The notes under the pieces: generated by a model
Told to the model about the DNA's origin: nothing
The model's input: the letters and a program-made list of their open reading frames with translations, nothing else
The model's database searches: none
In this document: one piece after another, positions 46,781 to 57,302 of the stretch
Layout: every line of letters starts with the position of its first letter
Position numbering within the stretch: the first letter of the stretch is position 1
DNA from: Ephydatia muelleri
Taxonomy: Eukaryota > Porifera > Demospongiae > Spongillida > Spongillidae
Assembly: GCA_013339895.1 (NCBI GenBank)
Contig: JABACO010000053.1
Location: 124,001 to 188,000 of the forward strand
Length of the DNA: 64,000 bases
Reading direction: 5' to 3'
Translations under genes and position numbers: made by a program

Positions 46781-47170
46781 TTTTGTACAGTACCTTGTAA
46801 GGATAAGTTTGCTAGTTACAACAAATCTATCCTCTTCTGTAGTATGGTTCATCATTCATGATGTTCATTCAACAGCAATGGTACCTGTACAACATAGCGG
46901 CTTGTACATATAAAAAAGCCACAGTACTGTACATGTATTGAACCTGCTGAGCAGCTAACCTTGAGAAAAGCTTTGTATACACTGTATATAGTGTGACAGC
47001 ATATGTATGTCCTCTATTTCACATGCATTTAGTGTACATGTGTAGTGTAGGGGCTGTTTGGTGTGTCATGTTGTATCCATGCTTGTGTATTGTAATTGCA
47101 TGACAACTGTGCTGTGCTGGTCATTGGTGTGTTGCATGTCCAGCTGCAATGGTGTGCATTTGATTGACTA
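46781..47170. other. Intron copy without exon
   Basis: Matches the intron downstream of ankyrin exon 9 (GTACTGTACATGTATTGAAC, TTGTATCCATGCTTGTGTAT at about 36.7-36.9 kb); no coding segment. Confidence 0.5.
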
Positions 47171-48160
47171 CAGTGTATATTTGTATACAAAAGAGTGCAA
47201 CAAAATAAAAAGCATTTAACTTTCATCAGGATTGAGAGAAAAGGAACTTACCATCATCGTACCTGGCCTCGTGATTAGCAACATGTATTTAATTTATTAA
47301 TAAAGTTAATAAGCTTGGTCTCCCATGACCAAATACATGTAATCAGCATCTTGGCTCAATCTAATTGCTAACTCCGTTGTGATTGGCCTGAAATATATTA
47401 CCACCTTATAAACTGCAGCAACGTTTGCGATAGCTTTTTTTACGCTTACACATGTGCCATGATGCAATATCGTAACAGTGCCTGGTTCCCAGACTCTGTC
47501 CGATTATTGGTAATGGACCACATAGATTGCAGTTGACTAACTGCATTTTGAAATAACTATATTTTCACATGATTACTAACCTGCTGATTGCCTTTCATTA
47601 TACTTTTAACTAACTGACTAGATTCGATATATTGAATAACTACTATGCACATCGCATTAACTAGTCTCATAATCATAGATAACAGGTTGCATTTGGCTCT
47701 GCAAATCTTCACCTCTATCTTTGGACAGTTGATGGGATGAATCTTACACTGTAGCTACCTCATATTAAGCCCCTCCTCTCCCCTCTCTTTATAAAAGATA
47801 AAATTGTTGTTGCCAGTTCATAAACGCCCAACCTGCATTCAGGTCATGCACTCCCTCCTTTTGCTGCACGTACGTAGCAATTGGACTGACTATTAGTATT
47901 CAAGCAGTGCGTGACATTTAGCACTTTCATACCTGTATCACTCTACTAACTTCTGGACATGGACGACAATACACGTGGTGTCATCCAGCAACCCAAACTG
48001 TTAAGTGATTCGATTAAAGCACTCTCCACATGACAATTCAGATATGTCAACTCTAGCTTACACGCATACCTCTGCACAGGTACATTGTAGCTGTGTCATA
48101 CCAATCCCTTCTGTCCTACATATCTGAATGGAAATGGAATTACCCCAGTCATGAGTTATT
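47170..48160. repeat. Duplicated non-coding segment (copy of 1.05-1.99 kb)
   Basis: Carries an extra stretch around 47785-47930 absent from the 1.6-kb copy. Begins with a half fold-back element. Confidence 0.7.
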
Positions 48161-48589
48161 CCTGCATGTACTAGATAGTTAAGACCTAGCACGCAGTTTG
48201 GAGCTTGATCATCGATGTACTGAGTTATCCCTTTGTACTTGCTAGCTATGACATAATCGTATGAGTTGCCCTATAGTTACTGATTTTTGTCATGGGTTGG
48301 GATATCCTTGTACTTGCTACTTGTGGCCTGTGTTTCTGGTACTTAAGCTACTGACTAATTAATAACTCAAGTTGTTGATTCCAAAATATGCTCTGAAATG
48401 AGTCTGCTGGATATTTCATTGCTTTTCTCATCCATAATGTTTTTTTTTAAATATCAGTTTCTAATGCTTATTCTATGATGATTCCTTGCTGCTCAGTTGC
48501 AACCCTCAAACAAGACTTTAACTTTTCCACTACTCTTCTTTAGATCATTATTTCATTGCTCAACCTTCTTGATCTTCGTTGACGTTTAG

Positions 48590-49133
48590 GTGTTTGTAAG
48601 TAGTGGAATGTTGGTATGGCTTGATATTACGGTGTGTTTGTGAATTAGTTTTGCTGACGTAACCTCTGAATATGCATAAATTACAATACTGCTTACAAAC
48701 ATCACATCTATTTAATAGTTCACATTCTTTACAGCGTAGTGTTCTTTTATATTTCTTCCTCAAACTTAACAGGTAAGTACGAATCAATAAAAGCTGCTGT
48801 GCCTTTGAATGGTGAATGAAAATTTCCCTTGTGTGAGTCTGCTAGTGCTAGGAAATGACAATTCAGATTTTCTGGGGAAACACTTAAGTTACCTATTATT
48901 GTTAATAGTTGACTCATTGCAGTTTTGGTTGGTACTTTGTCCCGTACATAGGACAAAGCTTTGCACTTACTAGCATTCAACTTCTGGCCATGAATATGCA
49001 ATGACCAAATTAGGTCCTCCGTTATTGTCACAGACTTAGCAACGCTAGCTCCTGTCTGGCTGGAGCCTTCATGCTCAAGTTTACAAAATACAATTTGCTG
49101 TATTGATGACAGTGTACTCCAATTTGGTGGCAA
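48590..49133 (-). pseudogene. Unknown element ORF, block-1 copy, frameshifted
   Basis: Minus-strand frame from 49133: MPPNWSTLSSIQQIVFCKLE, HIHGQKLNASKCKALSYVRD, IDSYLPVKFEEEI, stop. Shifted by one base, a cysteine-rich tail follows (YKRTLRCKECELLNRCDVCK, QYCNLC), resembling a C-x2-C zinc-binding segment. The copy at 55.46-55.99 kb shares the same stop, so the damage predates the duplication. Possibly a transposon protein; family not recognised. Confidence 0.45.
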
Positions 49134-49778
49134 ATGTATCCCAGTGGAAAGTTTTGAATACTAATCTGAAGTAATTGTAAATACAGATATATAGTTCAAT
49201 GTACTTATTACTTACTTTCTTTGTAGGCCTTCCTTTTAGACAAGGATCATTGTTAGTTATTATTTTTATTTTCATTGGGAATCTATAGCGCTGCACACAT
49301 AACAAGAAATATGATGACGCCACTCACAAAGCATCTGTGATTTAATGTATTAACTTAAATATTATACAATCGTCATCATTTTGCAGGGAAAAGTACACAA
49401 AAAGTACTCTTCTTTCACGTCATAATCAGACATATTACACAGTGGGTAACTTTGTGACTTCAAAACATGCATATGCCACACTAACTGCTACATACTATGT
49501 ACGAAAACTCGCAAAAAGGATTACAACATTACCTGTCTTCAGGAAAATACCACTACCTGGCAGCTCTGATTGGCACTGACACGTCTAGCTGTTAAAGAAA
49601 AGCTCAACACTTTTTTCGTACCGTTTCCAATCTATTATCTATGGTGCATGTTTGTACATGATGTGTAGGTGTGTTGTGGGTGTGATCTGGTGTATACACT
49701 TACACTATATACGACTGTATACGAACCACCTTTCATGTAACAGTCCAGCCTCTGGTTATGATGACATTTGTATTGCAG

Positions 49779-49877
49779 GATGGTTGGAGTCCATTGCATG
49801 CATCATGTTATGGTGGACATCTTGATGTAGTGAAGACACTATTGGAGGCTGGAGCTAATATCAATCAAGCCATGAAG
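49779..49877 (+). CDS. Ankyrin exon 12 (33-codon type)
   Basis: Acceptor GTATTGCAG, donor GTACAG, 99 nt. Reads DGWSPLHASCYGGHLDVVKT then LLEAGANINQAMK. Ser9-Cys10 replace the usual Ala-Ser; Tyr11-Gly12 on the ligand face. Separated by about 170 bp from the terminal repeat. Confidence 0.85.
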
Positions 49878-50045
49878 GTACAGTAGGTAGACATGTATTC
49901 AGTCGTTACAGGATGTCACACATGTCCATACATTGTATCTCCCTTACACTGGTTACATGTGGCTCCTTGTTATACATGTCGTACCTCCTACTCCACCTTC
50001 TTACATGTACATGTATCAAATAAGTATGTAATGCTTTATTCTCAG

Positions 50046-50126
50046 GATGGGAGAACATCCCTGGACTTGGCTGTGAAGCGAGGTCACAATGCAACAATTC
50101 AGTTGTTGAAGACTTACCCAAACAAG
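50046..50126 (+). CDS. Terminal ankyrin exon (27 codons)
   Basis: Acceptor TTCTCAG, donor GTGAGG, 81 nt in phase 0. Reads DGRTSLDLAVKRGHNATIQL then LKTYPNK. A capping-type repeat: TSLDLAV replaces TPLHLAA, and the loop after helix 2 is shortened. Duplicated at 56918. Confidence 0.85.
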
Positions 50127-50320
50127 GTGAGGTGCACATCTGATGAACAGTGATACAGGCAGATAAAACCTTAAATATCCCTAGACTCGTGCATGTACAT
50201 TTAAGGCATAACATGATGCACGTAGAAGCATTAAAAATCTTATTGCTGTTTGGCTGTCCTGAGATTTAAGTATTTGATGCACTTTACATGCTTTGTACAA
50301 TTGTTATTTTTTGCATCAAG

Positions 50321-51899
50321 GTCATTCCACCAACACTGGTTCAAAGTGCAGAAAAGAGAGCAGCAAGAGATGAGCAAGCACCTTCAAACACAAAGCTACT
50401 AAATAAAGCTTTAGTCATACCACAAGCTCAGCAGACACAGGAAGGAGCTAAAAAGGCAGAAGAAAATGGAACACCTGAGCAACAAATCTTGAAACCAATG
50501 CAACAAAATGATATGTTTCAGTTGCAAATTACACATCAAGCTCAACTTGCAAATGAGCGATCTAGAATAGCAGAAGAGAGAGCAACAAGGGTTGAGCAAG
50601 AGCTCTCAGAAACAAAGCTACACTATGAAGCTTTGCTTCAACAGGCAGATGAGAAAGCTAAAAGAGCAGACAAGTTAGCAAATCAAGAACTCTTGGAAAC
50701 TAAGCAACATTACGATGCTCTACAACAGCAAATCAGACTGAAAGTTCAACTGTTGGAAGAAAGAGCGATAAGAGCTGAGCAAGAACTCTTAGAAATAAAA
50801 CGGCAGAGAGATGCTATGCAACAGGAAACACGAGTACAAGTTCAAATTGCAGATGAGAGAGCTAGAAGAGCAGAAGAAAGAGCAAGAACGGCAGAGAAGG
50901 AACACCTGGAAACTAAGCAACATAGAGATGCTATGCAACAGCAAATAAGACTACAAGTTCAACGTGCAGATGAGAGAGCTAGAAGGGCAGAAGAAAGAGC
51001 AAGAACAGCAGAGAAGGAACACCTGGAAACTAAGCAACAGAGAGACGCTATGCAACAGCAAATAAGACTACAAGTTCAACAGACTGATGAGAGAGCTGCG
51101 AGGGCTGATCAGCAAATTCCTGATTATAAGAAGTCTTCCTGGAGGGTGGAACGAGATGAAATAGAAGAGACAGGTGAAGAACCTCTTGGTGTGGGAGGGT
51201 GGGGTGAGGTGAGAGTGGCTACATTCCATGGTGCCAGGGTTGCTGCTAAGTTTATCCATACTGCTATTATATCTCCACACAATATTAACCTGTTTCTCAG
51301 AGAGATGCATATGGCAGCTAGTGTACGACATCCCAACCTCCTGCTGTTCATCGGAGCCTCTTTGGATGACAATAAGCCTGTCATCCTAACAGAGCTGATG
51401 CCAACAAACCTGCGAAGCATCATTGTGGCACTTCCTCAAGATCATGTGATCACTATTGGTATAGATGTGGCCCGTGGTCTCAACTACCTTCACTTAATGA
51501 GGCCTGACCCTATCATCCATCGAGATGTTAGCAGTGCAAATGTGCTTCTTGAGCCAATTGGACCTGGTAACTGGAAAGCCAAGGTGTCTGACTATGGCTC
51601 TGCTAACTTCCTGCATGTCTAAAGTGATAACCATGGGCCCTGGGAATGCATCCTATGCAGCTCCAGAATCCTTCAATCCCAAGCTGCAGTCTCCAAAGAT
51701 GGATGTGTACAGTTATGGCATACTCCTGCTTGAAATGGCCACTGGTCAGTTCCCAGACCACAGGCTACAAGCCATGCAGCTTGACACGCTACCCTGGCAA
51801 GAAATGGCAAAGATGATACGGAGGTGCATCTGTGACGATCCAGCCAGCCGTCCAACTATGAAGGATCTGCTACCAGATTTAACTGATTTAGATAAGTAA
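50321..51899 (+). pseudogene. Coiled-coil + TKL/TK-like protein kinase exon, copy 1 (4-bp insertion)
   Basis: The exon opens after TTTTTTGCATCAAG in phase 0 (VIPPTLVQSAEK). About 265 residues of charged heptad-like repeats (RADERARRAEERARTAEKEH) form a long coiled coil. The kinase starts near 51124. It has a P-loop LGVGGWGEV, the AAK lysine (51248-51250), HPNLLLFIGAS, HRDVSSANVLL (catalytic Asp 51524-51526) and DYG instead of DFG (51590-51598). Just after NFL, four extra bases (within 51612-51617; CTGCATGTCT versus CTGTCT in copy 2) cause a stop at 51620. The remaining lobe (SYAAPESF, DVYSYGILLLEMATGQFP, DPASRPTMKDLL) is intact in another frame to 51899. As read, it would lack the activation segment and C-lobe. 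Could be an allele or assembly error. Confidence 0.85.
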
Positions 51900-52500
51900 T
51901 TTGAAGCTACCCCATAAATAAGAATAGATTTAATAATGGAAATTTTAAGACCTAAAATTCATAGAAACTGATAGTGTATGTGTTCTTGGATATTTTCTTC
52001 ATGAAACGTCATGAAACTGAATGTTAACTGCAATATTTTTAGTTTATTGTGGTTGGATGTCTTGACTCTTTGTATTCACGTGAAGAATCATTTTGATGCA
52101 ACGTTTGAACCGTTACATACAATAGTAAGTTAGTGAAATGTAGGAAGGAGGCAAAGCATTGGAGGCCATGCATCCACTAAATCTGCAACATATTTTATTC
52201 CACCAACATCAGCAGGGTCATGACACGATCCACTAAATACATAACAGTGTGGATACATATAATTTTAATGTGCAATGATAAGTCTGTTACATTGCAGTGA
52301 GTGAAGTGTAGGAATGAGGTGATGAGATAACAATATTGTAGTAGAAATGGTCAAAATCCCATATCTATGTATTGGAGTGTACAATGTACACTCAGAATTA
52401 TTTTAAGAGAAAAAAGAAACGTCACGTCCAAAACACATTAATACAAACCCATGACCCTATAAGCACTAAAGCATCCATATGATGCTAGCGTTCTCAAGTG
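51900..52500. other. 3' region between convergent kinase and SRCR genes
   Basis: Matches 58663-59264. Presumably 3' UTR and intergenic; no clear AATAAA placement beyond scattered AT-rich motifs (AATAAG at 51917). Confidence 0.4.
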
Positions 52501-52501
52501 T

Positions 52502-52596
52502 CTATCCTTTCTGGTCATATGGGGAGCCATTGTAGTACAGCTCCACCCTGCCTTCAGTGGGGGTGGGACCACTAGCTAGCCTAACGAGCTGGGGAC
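52502..52596 (-). CDS. SRCR gene, block 1: terminal exon with truncated SRCR
   Basis: Acceptor TCCTCACAG, phase-1 start, then PQLVRLASGPTPTEGRVELY, YNGSPYDQKG, stop. The start of an SRCR domain (VRL...G...GRVE-YNG) ends before its first cysteine. The exon body matches 59265-59359 while its upstream intron matches the flank of 60731-60922, so it looks like a recombinant of two SRCR exons. Confidence 0.65.
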
Positions 52597-53148
52597 CTGT
52601 GAGGACAAAGATGAGGCACCACATCATCACATGCACAGGTGTACAAGTACTGCTACAACAGAAAGAAACAGCACATGCATGTATACATGTATACAGTGAA
52701 TGCTTGTGTACACTAACATGCACATGCACACTGTATACAGTACATACAGTACTCCCCAGACACAACTTGACACACGCATGCACACATAATGCGCGAACGT
52801 GGAGGTCTCACATGATAATCTCTACCACTAATGTGAGTACTGACAGTAGCAGTGCTGCTTACAAGACTATAACCACAACTGCACATACTGTATACACATG
52901 CATCCCTTTATACCACACGGCACATGTACAGTACACACACACACACATACCTGTACACACATATACACACACACACACGCACAGAACAGTGTACAGTGAA
53001 AGCTTGTAAACACAAACATGCATGCAGTACATCTAAGTACATGTAGATGCACAGTACATGCACATCAATACACACTTGAACAAACATGTGCATGTAAGGA
53101 CACATGCACATACGCACTCATGATCCTCTACCACGTCGCACAGCTCAC

Positions 53149-53248
53149 CAGAACACATCACTCCAGTGTCTTGGAAGTGCAAGCAGTTATGGACACCCCA
53201 TCCTCCACTCTTCACACACAGAGAGAGCACGTCACCACAACTAAAATA
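53149..53248 (-). CDS. SRCR gene, block 1: second half of an SRCR domain
   Basis: Acceptor TTTATTCAG, phase-0 start, phase-1 end (TGTTCTG|GTGAGC), 100 nt. Reads YFSCGDVLSLCVKSGGWGVH then NCLHFQDTGVMCS. WG-x-HNC-x-H-x-(E/Q)D-x-G-V-x-C is the SRCR C-terminal signature. The matching first-half exon is not visible upstream. Confidence 0.7.
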
Positions 53249-53635
53249 CTGAATAAAATCTAATCAGTACCTATTGTAAGTACATGCAATACAAAACAGA
53301 ACATTTTGTAGCTGTGAGACACTGCATGCTTCGTACCATGAAGTACGTGTGCACAAAGGAACCAATGTTGTAATGCAAAAGACACTTTGGTTCGTTTGAA
53401 AAGTACTTCAATGCAATACTCTTTTCATCACTGACGCTGTGGGTGCATGAAAATCACAGCTTTGCACCATTTAGACCTTTCTCCACTACATTAGACATCT
53501 TATGCATTTCACACTATTGGATTGACAACGCATTCTGAATGTGGGATTGTTTCAGCGCAAAGGGACCTACTTATGGTCCAGGCACATGAAAATCATGATG
53601 TGTAGGCCTATCAGCCCTTCTGTCCTACATACATG
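53249..53635. other. Non-coding, shared with 61.63-61.9 kb, plus a MITE family-1 end
   Basis: 53330-53530 matches 61710-61890. GTTTCAGCGCAAAGGGACCT near 53548 is a left-end remnant of the MITE seen complete at 61896. Confidence 0.6.
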
Positions 53636-54661
53636 CAGGCCCGTAGGCTTGTTGTAAACTAGGGGGGTTTCTTATTCATTAAACCTGGAACTATTATTAT
53701 ACATATTACGACCTGAATCACTATGATTTCTGATAAACTAAATAATAAGAACAAATCAAAAAGGATGCATGTGCAGATTGATCTCAATTTCAAGTTTAGG
53801 GCTTAATTAGTGAGTCAAGTTCCATTTTCCTTGGGTGCAATTTTGTGAAGATATCTACAACTTCTTCAAGATTTATGTCTTTTTCATAATGAATATGTAG
53901 CAATGATAAAGATGTAAGCCTCTCTTGGGCCATTGAGGCATGCATGTATGTATGGAGGCGCCTAAGTTTACTGGCACTCCGCTCGCATTCACAAGAAGTG
54001 ACAAGCAGGGTGCATGCTATCTTGAGGAGTACTCTGATATTTAGAAAGTAAAGAGAATCACATTCCTTAATGGCAGCGGCTACTGTTGATGGTCTTTTGT
54101 TGGGTGGTAGATTATCATGTCGTAACTTCCATCTAATTATTTCCTGTGCCACAAGCTCAGGTGATGGCAAGTCATCATGATACACTTGTATTGCATTGTC
54201 GAGTTCAACATTTCTTGCACAAATGATGGCAGGCACCAGTGTAAGCAGAGATGTGGCCGTGGTTGAAGTGGTGAGAACTGGCTGTCAAGGTTGAAGAGGA
54301 TATGATCCAAAAATGGGATAGATACATTCTTGGAAAGGAAAAAGCTGTCAAGAGATTTGCACAATTTAGCAGATCACTTGCGTTCTCTTTCCCTCTGTTC
54401 CGGCCGTCCCATATCAAAAACAAAGGAGTAAGTTGCATTTAGCCGTGCTAGTAAGTTAAGCCGAAGTGGCAATAGAGGCAAATGCTTTTGGCAAAACCGT
54501 TCAATGCAAATCTAATTATAAAAACAACAAATATATCCCCTAGGGGTTAAATTAGTTAAAGTGGATGATAAAAATTAATCTTGGTGTAGGGTGGCCGAAA
54601 CTAATCCGTGACTGCGGGGGGGTTCCTGGGAACCCAGGGAACCCCCCAGCCTACGGGCCTG
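53636..54661. mobile_element. hAT-type DNA transposon relic with 13-bp terminal inverted repeats
   Basis: Ends CAGGCCCGTAGGC and GCCTACGGGCCTG are perfect inverted repeats. Outside them the sequence is continuous with uninterrupted copies at 1.93 and 48.12 kb (TCCTAC...CTGAATGGAAAT). Flanks ACATACATG and ACATGTAC suggest a degraded 8-bp target duplication. G/C-rich subterminal runs (GGGGGG, CCCCCC) pair just inside the ends. Confidence 0.8.
53796..54364 (-). pseudogene. hAT transposase C-terminal part (dimerisation domain), ZMYM1-like
   Basis: Main frame 54236-53796: NKRPSTVAAAIKECDSLYFL, LLKIACTLLVTSCECERSAS, KLRRLHTYMHASMAQERLTS, LSLLHIHYEKDINLEEVVDI, with a natural-looking stop. CECERSxSxLR...R-LTSLxLxHI is the hAT C-terminal dimerisation motif. 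Upstream, PFLDHILFNLDSQFSPLQPR lies in a different frame, showing a frameshift. N-terminal zinc finger and catalytic parts are absent in this short relic. Confidence 0.8.
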
Positions 54662-56650
54662 ACATGTACCTGAATGGAAATAGAATTACCCCTATCATGA
54701 GTTATTCCTCCATGTACTAAATAGTTAAGACCTAGCATGCAGTTTGGAGCTTGTCACTGATCATCCATGTACTGAGTTTTCCTTACTTGTACTTGCTAGC
54801 TATGACGTATCGTATGAGTTGCCCTAGTTACTGATTGTTGTCATGGGTTGGGATATCCTTGTACTTGCTACTTGTGGCCTGTGTTTCTGGTACTTAAGCT
54901 CATGATTTTACAAGTATTCTATGGCATATTCTTCTGCTTACTGCATGTAGTTATGGCTTATCCTTGTATTGCACATTCTTGCACTGTTATTCCTTGTGTC
55001 TAGAGGTTAGTGGTTATGAATGCTTTCTTTCACCTACAGGTTGTAAGGTTGGCTTGTAGGTATAGGGGGAGAAGAGTGTGAGTGTCCATGGTCTCTTGTT
55101 AGCAATGATACTTGGCAACCATGTTATATAATAGCATTGCACATTGATGGTTGTGTGTGCCTGTGTGCCCTGAGTGCTAGTTGTGCATCCATTGCTTGTT
55201 TTGTGTGCCAGAGCTTTTAGGGCTCTGCACACCCCAAATTGGCATACAGACAAATTTCTAAATCCTGTTTTAGCCTTAACAATGAGGGTAATCTCGTAGT
55301 GTTCGTTCAATGGTAAATTGACCATAGTGCATGATAAGATGCTGAGGTTAGAAGCTTCAGGCTAAGACACCAGTTAATCATCATGGGATGCAACCTGATT
55401 TGTTGTTTGTCGTTTAGTTTTAATAACTCGTCTTCATTGACGTTTAGGTGTTCGTAAGTAGCGGAATGTTGTTATGGCTTGATATTAGGGTCTGTTTGTG
55501 AATTAGTTTTTGCTGACGTAACCACTGAATATGCATAAATTACAATACTGCTTACAAACATCACATCTATTTAATAGTTCACATTCTTTACAGCGTAGTG
55601 TTCTTTTATATTTCTTCCTCAAACTTAACAGGTAAGTACGAATCAATAAAATCTGCTGTGCCTTTGAGTGGTGAATGAAAATTTCCCTTGTGTGAGTCTG
55701 CTAGTGCTAGGAAATGACAATTCAGATTTTCTGGGAAAACACTTAAGTTACCTATTATTGTTAATAGTTGACTCATTGCAGTTTTGGTTGGTACCTTGTC
55801 CCGTACATAGGACAAAGCTTTGCACTTACTAGCATTCAACTTCTGGCCATGAATATGCAATGTCCAAATTAGGTCCTCAGTTATTGTCACAGACTTAGCA
55901 ACGCTAGCTCCTGTCTGGCTGGAGCCTTCATGCTCAAGTTTACAAAATACAATTTGCTGTATTGATGACAGTGTACTCCAATTTGGTGGCAAATGTATCC
56001 CAGTGGAAAGTTTTGAATACTAATCTGAAGTAAATGGTAAATACAGATATATCGTTCAATGTACTTATTACTTCTTTCTTTGTAGGCCTTCCTTTTCGAC
56101 AATGACCATTGTTAGTTATTATTTTTGAAGAGATATTTCACCGCATTTATGCACGACCGATCCAAACAATACTTGCGAGCCATTGGATTCTATAGCGCAC
56201 ACATAACAAGAAATATGACAACGCCACTCACAAAGCATCTGTGATTTAATATATTAACTTAAATATTATATAATCGTCATCATTTTGCAGGCAAAAGTAC
56301 TCACTTCTTTCACGTCATATTACACAGTGGGTAACTTTGTGACTCCAAAACATGTCTACGCCACATTAACTGCTACATACTATGTATGAATACTCACAAA
56401 AGGGATTTACAACATTACCTGTCTCCAGGAAAAAAGCACTACCCAGCAACTCTGATTGACATTGACACGTCTAGCTGTTAAAGAAAAGCTCAACACTTTT
56501 TTGCGTACCGTTTCCAATCTAGTTTATACATGATGTGCAGGTGTGTTGTGGGTGTGATCTGGTGTATACATTTACACTGTATATGACAGTATATGAATCA
56601 CTTTTCACGTGACAGTCCAGCCTCTGGTTATGATGACATTTGTATTGCAG
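54662..56650. repeat. Start of segmental duplication block 2 (copy of 48.12-49.78 kb)
   Basis: Collinear with block 1: CATGTACTAAATAGTTAAGA, the element ORF, CACTTTTTTGCGTACCGTTT, up to the ankyrin exon. About 400 bp at 54960-55390 has no partner in block 1, and smaller indels are scattered elsewhere. Confidence 0.75.
55460..55992 (-). pseudogene. Unknown element ORF, block-2 copy
   Basis: A near-identical copy of the ORF at 48590-49133, with the same stop after VKFEEEI and the same shifted Cys-rich tail. Differences are a few substitutions, for example WTLHIHG for WSLHIHG. Confidence 0.45.
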
Positions 56651-56749
56651 AATGGTTGGAGTCCATTGAATGCAGCAAGTAGGAACGGACATCTTGGTGT
56701 AGTGAAGACACTGTTGGAGGCTGGAGCTAATATCAATCAGGCCACTCAG
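56651..56749 (+). CDS. Second kinase gene: ankyrin exon (33-codon type)
   Basis: Acceptor GTATTGCAG, donor GTACAG, 99 nt. Reads NGWSPLNAASRNGHLGVVKT then LLEAGANINQATQ. Occupies the position of exon 12 in block 1 but its ligand face resembles exon 11 (Asn7, Arg11) with the end of exon 5 (Ala-Thr-Gln), so the two blocks do not share this repeat. Confidence 0.85.
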
Positions 56750-56917
56750 GTACAGTAGGTAGACATGTATTCAGTGGTTACAGGATGTCACACATGTCCA
56801 TACATTGTATCTCCCTTACACTGGTTACATGTGACTCCTTGATATACATGTAATACCTCCTACTTCACCTTCATACATGTACATGTATCAAATAAGTATG
56901 CAATGCTTTATTCTCAG

Positions 56918-56998
56918 GATGGGAGAACATCCCTGGACTTGGCTGTGGAGCAAGGTCACAAGGCAACAATTCAGTTGTTGAAGACTTACCCAAACAAG
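56918..56998 (+). CDS. Second kinase gene: terminal ankyrin exon
   Basis: Acceptor TTCTCAG, donor GTGAGG, 81 nt. Reads DGRTSLDLAVEQGHKATIQL then LKTYPNK; three residues differ from 50046. Confidence 0.85.
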
Positions 56999-57302
56999 GT
57001 GAGGTGCACATCTGATGAACAGTGATACAGGCAGATAAAACCTTACATTTACGTTTTGCTCTGGACTGTCAATAAACCTGCCACATTCGTACAACACTCT
57101 GGCTAGTTTGCTTACAATCACTAAGGCCATATTGCACCAGTTACATGTACATGTATATGGTTGGGCATATCATATCCCTTGACTCTTACATTTAAGGCAT
57201 AACATGATAGAAGCATTTAAAAACTTATTGCTGCTTTGGCTGTCCGGAGATTTAAGTATTTGGTGCACTTTACATGCATCGTACAATTGTTATTTTTTGC
57301 AG

